Below are positions 1-5,942 of a stretch of 7,939 nt of DNA, in pieces. Each line of letters begins with the position of its first letter. The first letter of the stretch is position 1. The notes below the pieces were generated by a model that had not been told where the DNA came from, made no database searches, and was given only the letters and a program-made list of their open reading frames with translations. Position numbers and translations under genes: made by a program. The stretch is from Candidatus Omnitrophota bacterium (GTDB lineage: Bacteria; Omnitrophota; Koll11; Gygaellales; JAHJCI01). The stretch is from NCBI GenBank assembly GCA_030622705.1, contig JAUXFU010000031.1, forward strand, positions 1-7,939, read 5' to 3'.

Positions 1-761
1 ACAGTCGTAAAAAAGCAATCGGCAATAATAATTAGAATAAATGAACTGACTACCGTATTAGTAGTTGCCTGTCCGACGCCCTCAGCGCCGCCTGTCACCC
101 TAAGCCCATGATAACAACTACTTAAAGCAATAATCATCCCAAAGACAATAGTTTTAAATAAACCGGAAAATACATCCTTATAAAAAAGTGAATTATAGGT
201 AATATTTAAATACATTCCGGAGGTAATGCCCAGTTTATATACGCAAACTACGTATCCGCCGAATATCCCGATAATGTTGAAATAGAGTGTCAGAAGAGGC
301 ATCATCACGGCCAGCGCAAGAAAACGGGGAACCGCCAGATATTTTATCGGGCTATAGGCTAAGGTTCTTAAAGCATCGATTTGTTCGGTAACCTGCATAG
401 TGCCAATCTCAGCGGATATCGCTGCCCCTACCCGTCCGGCAACAACCAACGCGGCAATCACCGGACCCAATTCGCGTACCAGAGAAAGAGCAACAATACT
501 GGCAATATACATCTCTGAACCTAAACGCTGCATCATATAGGCAGTTTGTAATGCCAGAATTAAACCTATAAAAAATGAGATTACCGTGATAATCGGCAGG
601 CTATCGAGACCGCTACGTTTAGCCTGAATTAAGGTACGCTTAACCTCAAAGGGAGGAACGAATATCCAGCGTAAAATCTGCAAGAGCAATATTCCTACAC
701 CGCCTAAAAAATAAATAAACTCTGCAAATCTTTGACCTAATTTTATTAGTAAGTTTACCAT
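1..761 (-). CDS. mlaE: MlaE/YrbE-type ABC transporter permease, 3' end cut by window edge
   Basis: Inner-membrane permease of the MlaFEDB-type transporter, which moves phospholipids between the inner and outer membranes. Reading from the ATG at 759-761 gives 253 residues with no stop before base 1. The family is only slightly longer, so just the last few residues should be missing. The diagnostic MlaE stretch lies at residues 96-132: RELGP, VAGRVGAA, EIGTM and VTEQIDALRT. A second hallmark, GLRVTGGAEGVGQATT, is at 219-234. Hydrophobic spans lie near 17-34, 56-74, 86-108, 145-172, 202-216 and 236-250. It starts 10 bases after the clpC stop with no evident Shine-Dalgarno, so its translation may depend on ribosomes finishing clpC. 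An ATG at 766-768 is out of frame and opens nothing protein-like. Partners mlaF and mlaD would be expected beyond the left edge. The family call is secure; the lipid substrate is inferred. Confidence 0.93.
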   Translation of the reverse strand, partial: MVNLLIKLGQRFAEFIYFLGGVGILLLQILRWIFVPPFEVKRTLIQAKRSGLDSLPIITVISFFIGLILALQTAYMMQRLGSEMYIASIVALSLVRELGPVIAALVVAGRVGAAISAEIGTMQVTEQIDALRTLAYSPIKYLAVPRFLALAVMMPLLTLYFNIIGIFGGYVVCVYKLGITSGMYLNITYNSLFYKDVFSGLFKTIVFGMIIALSSCYHGLRVTGGAEGVGQATTNTVVSSFILIIIADCFFTT

Positions 762-771
762 ATTGCATTAT

Positions 772-3186
772 CTATATAAAAATCAATTCTTCATTCTTGC
801 GGCTTACCTTAATTATTTTCTTATCCTTCACCCGCCCGGAAATTATCTCTTCAGAAAGCGGATCCTCTATATATCTCTGGATTGCCCGCTTTAATGGCCG
901 TGCGCCAAAAACAGGGTCAAAGCCCTTTTCAGTCAAAAGATGCCTTGCCTCAACACTCACGTCCAGAGTAATATCCTGTTCCTTCAACCTCTCATTAACA
1001 TAACCAATCTCCAAATCGATAATCGAATGTAAATCCTCTTTTGCCAATGGCCGAAAAACAATCGTATCGTCAATGCGGTTTAAAAACTCCGGTTTAAATG
1101 TCTGCTTAACCTGTTCTAATAACTTCTCTTTCATCGTTTCATAGGATACCTCATCCTTCTGACTCTTAAAACCAAGCGAGCCGCTTTTACGAATAAGCTC
1201 TGCGCCCACATTAGAGGTCATAATAACTATTGTGTTACGAAAATCAACCTTGCGTCCAAGGCTGTCACTAAGCCGTCCATCCTCAAAAACCTGCAAAAGA
1301 AGATTAAACACATCTGGATGAGCCTTCTCGATCTCATCTAAAAGAATTACTGAATAGGGACGCCGTCTTACCCTCTCGGTAAGCTGGCCGCCTTCCTCAT
1401 AGCCAATATATCCCGGCGGTGCGCCAATAAGACGCGAAACATTAAACTTCTCCATGTATTCAGACATATCATATTGGAGTAAAGAATTCTCATCGCCAAA
1501 CATAAACTCGGCTAATGCCCGCGCAAGAAGACTTTTACCTACGCCCGTTGGACCTAAGAAAATAAATGAGCCGATTGGCCGCTTGGGATCTTTTATTCCT
1601 GCGCGCGAACGCCGAATAGCACGAGCAATTACAGAAATCGGCTCAGCCTGGCCAATAACCCTCTGACGCAATTCCTTTTCGATGTTTAATAACTTCTCGC
1701 CCTCCTTCTGCTCTAATCTAAATAAAGGAATACCTGTCCACTGGGAAATAATACTGGCAATATCCTCAGCAACAATCTGAGGCCGCATTTTATCCTTGGC
1801 CTTCTTCCACTGCCCGCCTAACTCCTCTAATTTTGCACGCGCCTGCCTTTCCTCATCGCGCAGGGCTGCTGCTTTCTCAAAATTCTGCGATTTAATATTA
1901 GTTTCCTTCTGTTTTTTTAAGCTATCAACCTTGTCCTCCCATTCTTTAATCTGAGGAGGAGCAATCAGAGCATTCAGACGCGCACGCGCGCCAGTTTCAT
2001 CAATCAAGTCGATTGCCTTATCCGGCAAATATCTGCCGCTGATATATCTATCGGATAATTTTGCTGCTGCCTCAACAGCTCCGTCCGTAAAAGTAACTCG
2101 ATGATGCTCTTCATATTTATCACGCAAGCCTTTTAAAATTTTAATGGTTAAATCAACATTGGGCGGCTCAACCATGATTGTCTGAAATCTTCTCTCTAAG
2201 GCGGCATCTTTTTCAATGTGCTTGCGGTATTCATCCAGAGTAGTCGCCCCAACGCATTGAATCTCGCCACGGGATAAAGCCGGCTTTAAGATATTCGAGG
2301 CATCAATCGCCCCCTCTGCAGCCCCTGCTCCAACCAGGGTATGTAATTCATCAATGAAAATAATTACATCCTTAGAGCGCTTAATCTCCTCCATTACCGC
2401 TTTAATCCTTTCTTCGAATTGCCCGCGATATTTGGTTCCGGCAATCATCAAGGCCAGATCAAGAACGATGATACGCTTACCCTTTAATATCTCCGGAGCG
2501 CTACCGGAAATTATTGCCTGGGCAATTCCTTCCACAATAGCAGTTTTGCCTACGCCCGCCTCACCTAAAAGAACCGGGTTATTCTTGGTGCGCCGGCTTA
2601 AAACCTGAATCACCCTCTCTATCTCATTATGGCGATCAATCACCGGATCAAGTTTTCCCTCATGAGCCAGACTGGTTAAATCGCGGCCAAAAGCATCTAA
2701 GGCGGGGGTTTTTGATTTAGTCTTTTGCGCTTGGCTAAAACCGGGAGTCGCTGAACCTAAGAAGTTCATTACCTGATTACGCACCAAATTTAAATCCAGC
2801 CCTAAATTCATCAATACCTGGCTGGCTATACCCTCACCCTCGCGAATCAGGCCCAAAAGAATATGCTCCGTACCGATGTAGTTATGCCCCAATGAACGTG
2901 CCTCCTCTGCCGCTAATTCCAGCACCTTCTTTGCCCGGGGAGTAAACGGAATATCACCCAGAATCTGTGTTGCTGGACCAGGCTGCACCAGCTTCTCCAC
3001 CTCTAAGCGAATCGCCTCCAGAGACGTCCCCATATTCTGCAACACTGCTGCTGCCACGCCCTCGCCCTCGCGAACCAGGCCCAAAAGAATATGTTCTGTA
3101 CCGATGTAATCGTGGTTAAAACGCCTTGCCTCCTCTTTGGCTAAAATAATTACCTTCCTTGCTCTTTCGGTAAATCGATTAAACAT
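772..3186 (-). CDS. clpC: ATP-dependent Clp protease ATP-binding subunit ClpC (AAA+ unfoldase)
   Basis: Cytoplasmic Hsp100 unfoldase that threads proteins into ClpP. It has 804 residues, the usual ClpC length. Domain order: two Clp_N repeats (about 4-50 and 81-145); D1 with Walker A GEAGVGKT at 208-215, Walker B IIFIDE at 275-280 and arginine fingers R332/R333; a UVR-containing middle domain (about 415-455), which separates ClpC from ClpA; D2 with Walker A GPTGVGKS at 545-552, Walker B VILLDE at 613-618 and R704; and a ClpP-docking LGF loop at 671-673. E31 and E107, each in GTEHILLGL, match the glutamates known in Bacillus ClpC to bind phospho-arginine, which suits a neighbour of mcsB. Small departures are Ala for the usual Pro in the D1 P-loop and Ser for Thr in the D2 P-loop; both should be tolerated. 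The start follows a strong Shine-Dalgarno. The mcsB stop is 19 bases upstream and mlaE begins 10 bases downstream. Confidence 0.98.
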   Translation of the reverse strand: MFNRFTERARKVIILAKEEARRFNHDYIGTEHILLGLVREGEGVAAAVLQNMGTSLEAIRLEVEKLVQPGPATQILGDIPFTPRAKKVLELAAEEARSLGHNYIGTEHILLGLIREGEGIASQVLMNLGLDLNLVRNQVMNFLGSATPGFSQAQKTKSKTPALDAFGRDLTSLAHEGKLDPVIDRHNEIERVIQVLSRRTKNNPVLLGEAGVGKTAIVEGIAQAIISGSAPEILKGKRIIVLDLALMIAGTKYRGQFEERIKAVMEEIKRSKDVIIFIDELHTLVGAGAAEGAIDASNILKPALSRGEIQCVGATTLDEYRKHIEKDAALERRFQTIMVEPPNVDLTIKILKGLRDKYEEHHRVTFTDGAVEAAAKLSDRYISGRYLPDKAIDLIDETGARARLNALIAPPQIKEWEDKVDSLKKQKETNIKSQNFEKAAALRDEERQARAKLEELGGQWKKAKDKMRPQIVAEDIASIISQWTGIPLFRLEQKEGEKLLNIEKELRQRVIGQAEPISVIARAIRRSRAGIKDPKRPIGSFIFLGPTGVGKSLLARALAEFMFGDENSLLQYDMSEYMEKFNVSRLIGAPPGYIGYEEGGQLTERVRRRPYSVILLDEIEKAHPDVFNLLLQVFEDGRLSDSLGRKVDFRNTIVIMTSNVGAELIRKSGSLGFKSQKDEVSYETMKEKLLEQVKQTFKPEFLNRIDDTIVFRPLAKEDLHSIIDLEIGYVNERLKEQDITLDVSVEARHLLTEKGFDPVFGARPLKRAIQRYIEDPLSEEIISGRVKDKKIIKVSRKNEELIFI
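2831..3114 (-). repeat. Near-identical in-frame DNA repeat inside the ClpC N-domain
   Basis: The two Clp_N half-repeats share a 56-base segment at 2831-2886 and 3059-3114, 228 bases (76 codons) apart, with 49 of 56 bases identical by my count. An 18-base core is unbroken. It encodes the IGTEHILLGL and REGEG stretch that holds the phospho-arginine-binding glutamates. The protein duplication is ancient in the family. The closeness at silent positions is stronger than the protein match requires. Confidence 0.75.
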
Positions 3187-3193
3187 TATTTTA

Positions 3194-3200
3194 CTCCCTT
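3194..3200 (-). promoter_or_regulatory. Strong Shine-Dalgarno for clpC
   Basis: The minus strand reads AAGGGAG, seven bases before the clpC ATG, inside the 19-base gap after the mcsB stop. It fixes the clpC start and is the clearest ribosome binding site in the window apart from that of ilvE. Confidence 0.85.
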
Positions 3201-3205
3201 CATAA

Positions 3206-4267
3206 TTATTTATTTTCCAATTTAACTATTTTATGACGTAGGATTTCTGCCCGTTTTAAATCTCTCTCATGGGAAGAAAGCTTTCTTCCCTCTATTTTTT
3301 GCAGATGTGCGGGTTGCGTAAGAATAAACAATTCGTTTACTGCCCCCAGATTAATATCCTTAATCAGATTTAAATCCACGCCAAGCCTTACCATTGACAG
3401 CAGCTCAGTAGTCTCTTGAGAAGTAATGATGTGGGCACTCTTCAAGGTACCATACGACCTGTAAATCCTGTCCTCAAGTAAAGAACGGTTCCGCGTTAAA
3501 AGAGCCTCCCTGGCCTGCTGTTCCTGCTCAATTAACTGACGGACTAAACCGTTTAAATTCTGTAAAATTTCTTCTTCGCTATGACCCAAAGATACCTGGT
3601 TAGATATCTGAAAGAAATTCCCCGAAGCCTGCGTTCCCTCGCCATACAGCCCCCGGGTAGTAAAACTTAGTTTTGCCACCGCCTGTAAAACACGATTAAT
3701 CTGCCGGTTCATTACCAGCGCAGGCAGATGGAACATCACCGAACCACGCATTCCTGTTCCGGTATTGGTCGGACAAGCAGTTAAAAATCCCAGTTCAGGC
3801 GAAAAAGCATAAAGCAGTTGTTTTGATAAAGCATCGTCTACCTGACTAATAATATTAAATGCCTCAAACAGATTAAACCCCGACTGCATTACCTGAATTC
3901 TTAAGTGGTCTTCTTCATTAATCATTATAGCGATAATTTCCTGCTCATCAACAACTACCGACTTGAAATTTGAGGACTTGATAAATTCCAAAGACATTAA
4001 ATGACGCTCCACTAAAAATTGCCTGTCAATACTATCTAACTCGTGTAGATGAAAAAGCATACTTTTTTTAAGATGGTTGACCTTTGCTACCGCCTGCTCA
4101 ATAGTCTTGAGAGTTTGTTCAGCTTGTTTCTTATTTGCCCGGCCGGGAAAAGGCACTTTATTGATATTTCTCGCCAGACGAATGCGGCTGGAAATCACTA
4201 CATCCGAATTCGGGCCCATACCCCGCAGCCACTCACTGGCATGATTAATTAAATCATTTAATTTCAT
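3206..4267 (-). CDS. mcsB: Protein arginine kinase McsB
   Basis: Phosphagen-kinase-fold enzyme that transfers phosphate from ATP to protein arginines, marking them for ClpC. From the ATG at 4265-4267 (MKLNDLI) it has 353 residues, close to the Bacillus protein (about 363). Visible family motifs are SSRIRLARN near 26-34 (N-terminal nucleotide-binding region), MINEEDH with the catalytic glutamate, ACPTNTGTGMRGSVMFHLPALV with the active-site cysteine, and GLYGEGTQASGNFFQISNQ. The C-terminal RDLKRA at 335-340 matches the RDXXRA motif that forms the allosteric phospho-arginine pocket in McsB, so feedback activation is probably kept. The frame stays open to a TTG at 4328-4330, but that adds a lysine- and tryptophan-rich tail with no family match, so the ATG is preferred. 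The start overlaps the mcsA end by 14 bases. An AAGGGAG Shine-Dalgarno at 4278-4284 lies within mcsA, which indicates coupled translation of activator and kinase. Confidence 0.96.
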   Translation of the reverse strand: MKLNDLINHASEWLRGMGPNSDVVISSRIRLARNINKVPFPGRANKKQAEQTLKTIEQAVAKVNHLKKSMLFHLHELDSIDRQFLVERHLMSLEFIKSSNFKSVVVDEQEIIAIMINEEDHLRIQVMQSGFNLFEAFNIISQVDDALSKQLLYAFSPELGFLTACPTNTGTGMRGSVMFHLPALVMNRQINRVLQAVAKLSFTTRGLYGEGTQASGNFFQISNQVSLGHSEEEILQNLNGLVRQLIEQEQQAREALLTRNRSLLEDRIYRSYGTLKSAHIITSQETTELLSMVRLGVDLNLIKDINLGAVNELFILTQPAHLQKIEGRKLSSHERDLKRAEILRHKIVKLENK

Positions 4268-4772
4268 CTTTTTCCATCTCCCTTTTTTCCATCTCCCTAA
4301 TTTTATCGCGCAGTTGTGCTGCTTGCTCAAACTCTTCTTTCTTAATCGCCTCCTGAAGCCTCAGGCGTAAATCCGCAAGATCAGGTTTCTTTTTGCTCCT
4401 TACCGCTACCTTGCAGGGAGTTTTGCCTAAATGTTGAGTTGAACCATGAACCTTCTTAAGTAAAGGCATAAGATATTTCCTAAAATTAGTATAACACTCA
4501 CTACAGCCTAAACGCCCGAAGTGTTTAAAATCCTGGTAGCTTAATCCGCAATTGAGGCATTTAGAACTGATTACCTGAGAAACCTCTTCCGGCTTTCCAA
4601 ATTCTGCGAGGCCGGCTAATAAATCAGCAAGTCCGAATTGCTGCTCCATCTGAATACTCTTTTTACGCGCGCACTCCTCACAAAGATGCAGCTCACTTAT
4701 CTGGTCATCAATAATCTCAGTCAGGTGAACTGTCGCCTGATTCTTACCACAAAGATCACATAACACTTTCAT
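4254..4772 (-). CDS. mcsA: McsA, zinc-finger and UVR-motif activator of McsB
   Basis: Small cytoplasmic adaptor that binds and activates McsB and helps pass substrates to ClpC. It has 172 residues from the ATG. Four CxxC pairs (C5/C8, C31/C34, C72/C75, C90/C93) make two treble-clef-like zinc sites, and a UVR motif lies near 133-163 (EEFEQAAQLRDKIREME); this is the McsA architecture. The GAGGG at 4773-4777 touches the ATG directly but is an ideal six bases from an in-frame GTG at 4764-4766. Starting there would give 170 residues beginning MLCDLCG, closer to my recollection of the Bacillus N-terminus (MICQEC). The GTG may therefore be the true start. The C-terminus ends in a duplicated REMEK. 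The UVR segment resembles that in the ClpC middle domain. No ctsR gene lies next to it, although the Firmicute operon has ctsR upstream. Confidence 0.93.
   Translation of the reverse strand: MKVLCDLCGKNQATVHLTEIIDDQISELHLCEECARKKSIQMEQQFGLADLLAGLAEFGKPEEVSQVISSKCLNCGLSYQDFKHFGRLGCSECYTNFRKYLMPLLKKVHGSTQHLGKTPCKVAVRSKKKPDLADLRLRLQEAIKKEEFEQAAQLRDKIREMEKREMEKDEIK
4269..4298 (-). repeat. Perfect 15-bp tandem duplication at the mcsA 3' end
   Basis: Two exact copies of AGGGAGATGGAAAAA lie head to tail at 4284-4298 and 4269-4283. They are in frame, so McsA ends REMEK-REMEK-DEIK. Each copy carries a GGGAG Shine-Dalgarno core. The one nearer mcsB, at 4278-4284, is ten bases from the mcsB ATG. The duplication thus changes both the McsA tail and the ribosome loading region of mcsB. 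Confidence 0.9.
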
Positions 4773-4836
4773 CCCTCACTTTCTTCTCTTTAATAAAATC
4801 ATCTTTTAAATCTATATTAATTCCCGCTTTCGCCAA
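4756..4836 (-). other. Possible 26-codon leader ORF, or coding remnant, running into mcsA
   Basis: On the minus strand a TTG at 4834-4836, four bases after AAGGGG (4841-4846), opens 26 codons that read LAKAGINIDLKDDF and then a lysine-rich end. It stops at TGA 4756-4758, overlapping the start of mcsA. The same frame stays open upstream to the edge of the inverted repeat near 4875 (LCGRLNEGFLLRG), for about 42 codons in all, with an amino-acid mix that looks protein-like. I do not recognise the sequence. It could be a translated leader coupled to mcsA, the decayed C-terminus of a lost gene, or chance. Confidence 0.25.
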
Positions 4837-4874
4837 TGTGCCCCTTAAAAGAAATCCCTCATTTAATCTGCCGC

Positions 4875-4932
4875 AGAGGTCTTACCTCCAGCTCCCATCG
4901 ATATTATCATCGAAGTTAGAGGTAAGACCTCT
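4875..4932. repeat. Inverted repeat made of two smaller palindromes, between ilvE and mcsA
   Basis: Perfect 14-bp arms, AGAGGTCTTACCTC (4875-4888) and its complement (4919-4932), flank a 30-base loop. Each arm is also a palindrome in itself: GAGGT-CTT-ACCTC and GAGGT-AAG-ACCTC, with centres 43 bp apart (about four helical turns). A nested dyad TCGAT/ATCGA (4898-4902 and 4909-4913) sits in the loop. Neither strand has a U-run after the stem, so a standard terminator is unlikely. It could be a paired operator for mcsA-mcsB-clpC, an RNA structure in their leader, or a dispersed palindromic repeat. It matches neither the CtsR box nor CIRCE. Confidence 0.85.
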
Positions 4933-4958
4933 TAATATCAATACCTCATAATTATCCC

Positions 4959-5828
4959 TTAATATTTAATTCCGTCTATCCCTGTTCGCTTACGAAATTC
5001 CCGTGTTAGAGTTTTAGTAATCTTGCCTGGCCGGCCAGTTCCGATTTTTCGCCCATCAACACAAATTACAGGAACAAGCTCAGCGGCTGTACCGGTCAAA
5101 AATGCTTCATCAGCAATATAAAGCTCATGACGGGTTAACACATGTTCGTGCGTGGAAATGGATAATTTCCGCGCAATATCTAAAACTGTATCACGAGTAA
5201 TCCCGCGTAATGTACCCATACATTGCGGCGGTGTATAGACATGCCGGCTCTTCACAATAAAAAGATTATCTCCTGTACATTCAGCAATATAACCCATTGA
5301 ATCAAGCATAATTGCCTCCTGGAAGCCGGCATTAATCGCCTCAATCTTGGCAAGGATATTATTTAAATAATTCAAGGACTTTACCTGAGGATTCAATGCC
5401 TCAGGATGATTTCGAATAGTAGGCACCGTAATTATCTTCAAACCCCTTGTATAAAACTTTGTGGGATATAAAGCAACTTTATCCGTGATAATAATGATGC
5501 TCGCATGATTTTTACATTTACGGGGATCAAGCCCCAAATCACCTTCCCCTCTGGTTATCACTAAACGGATATAGGCGTCTTGTAAACGATTCGCCTTCAA
5601 TGTCCTTATCACTGCCTCAATAAGCCTCTCTTTAGAAATAGGAATTTCTATCATTAAACTGTGCGCTGACTCAAAAAGGCGGTCAATATGCTCTTTTAGT
5701 TTAAATACCAGACGATTATAAACCCGAATTCCCTCAAATATACCATCTCCATATAAAAGGCCGTGATCAAAAACCGAAACCTTAGCGTTTTGCCTGCTAT
5801 ACAGTCTTCCGTCAACGTAAACCTTCAT
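4959..5828 (-). CDS. ilvE: Branched-chain amino acid aminotransferase (PLP class IV)
   Basis: Cytoplasmic fold-type IV PLP enzyme that interconverts branched-chain amino acids and their 2-oxo acids with glutamate/2-oxoglutarate. From the ATG at 5826-5828 it has 289 residues, a usual length. FDHGLLYGDGIFEGIRVY (20-37) is the family N-terminal signature. K150 in VKSLNYLNN is the expected PLP-binding lysine, E183 in YIAECTGDNLF the glutamate facing the pyridine nitrogen, and MGTLRGITRDTVL and TGTAAELVP complete the pattern. A TTG directly upstream (5829-5831) is in frame but only one base from the Shine-Dalgarno, so the ATG is chosen. D-alanine aminotransferase and aminodeoxychorismate lyase share the fold; FEGIRVY and TGTAAELVPV favour IlvE. 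It is the only biosynthetic gene among envelope and proteostasis genes, and a palindromic element lies on each side. No other ilv or leu genes are in view. Confidence 0.92.
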   Translation of the reverse strand: MKVYVDGRLYSRQNAKVSVFDHGLLYGDGIFEGIRVYNRLVFKLKEHIDRLFESAHSLMIEIPISKERLIEAVIRTLKANRLQDAYIRLVITRGEGDLGLDPRKCKNHASIIIITDKVALYPTKFYTRGLKIITVPTIRNHPEALNPQVKSLNYLNNILAKIEAINAGFQEAIMLDSMGYIAECTGDNLFIVKSRHVYTPPQCMGTLRGITRDTVLDIARKLSISTHEHVLTRHELYIADEAFLTGTAAELVPVICVDGRKIGTGRPGKITKTLTREFRKRTGIDGIKY

Positions 5829-5832
5829 CAAT

Positions 5833-5840
5833 CCCCCTTT
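5833..5840 (-). promoter_or_regulatory. Shine-Dalgarno for ilvE
   Basis: The minus strand reads AAAGGGGG, four bases before the ATG at 5826-5828 and only one base before the in-frame TTG at 5829-5831. The spacing decides the start in favour of the ATG. Confidence 0.75.
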
Positions 5841-5886
5841 TTAAATTTAAAGTAAAACTCTAAATTCCATCTTTTTATTTTGTAAC

Positions 5887-5942
5887 CACGAATGCACACG
5901 AATTGTCTAAAAGATTTTACAGCTTTGCTTATTCGTGTTCAT
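5887..5942. repeat. CACGAAT-rich palindromic element covering the lolD 3' end
   Basis: ATGCACACGAAT (5892-5903) and ATTCGTGTTCAT (5931-5942) pair at 11 of 12 positions around a 27-base loop. CACGAAT occurs a second time at 5887-5893, a direct copy ten bases (one helical turn) from the one at 5897-5903. The right arm encodes the last residues of LolD (HMNTN), and the lolD stop (5907-5909) falls in the loop. No U-run follows on the minus strand. It looks like a dispersed palindromic repeat that has become part of a gene end. It might also protect the lolCD mRNA 3' end. Confidence 0.7.

Noticed and set aside
797..1003. Plus-strand open frames inside clpC (also 1454-1666 and 2354-2608)
   Set aside because: They lie antisense to a full-length, motif-complete clpC and show no protein family features or ribosome binding sites.
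4049..4252. Plus-strand open frame within mcsB
   Set aside because: Antisense shadow of conserved McsB sequence; no recognisable domain.
4268..4330. Longer mcsB start at TTG 4328-4330
   Set aside because: It adds 21 residues read from the mcsA repeat in another frame, has no family match, and the downstream ATG has AAGGGAG ten bases before it.
4781..4870. Sigma-70 promoter for mcsA (TTGGCG at 4831-4836 with TATAGA downstream)
   Set aside because: The spacer is only about 14 bases, too short for a normal promoter, and the region is AT-rich enough for chance matches.
4875..4932. Intrinsic terminator after ilvE
   Set aside because: The stem is strong, but the minus-strand sequence after it is GCGGCAGATT and the plus-strand continuation is TAATATC; neither is a U-run, and the loop is 30 bases.
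5094..5100. CtsR-like heptad GGTCAAA (also at 915-921 and, reversed, at 731-737)
   Set aside because: Each is a single heptad inside a coding region without the second copy at the required spacing; none is upstream of mcsA.
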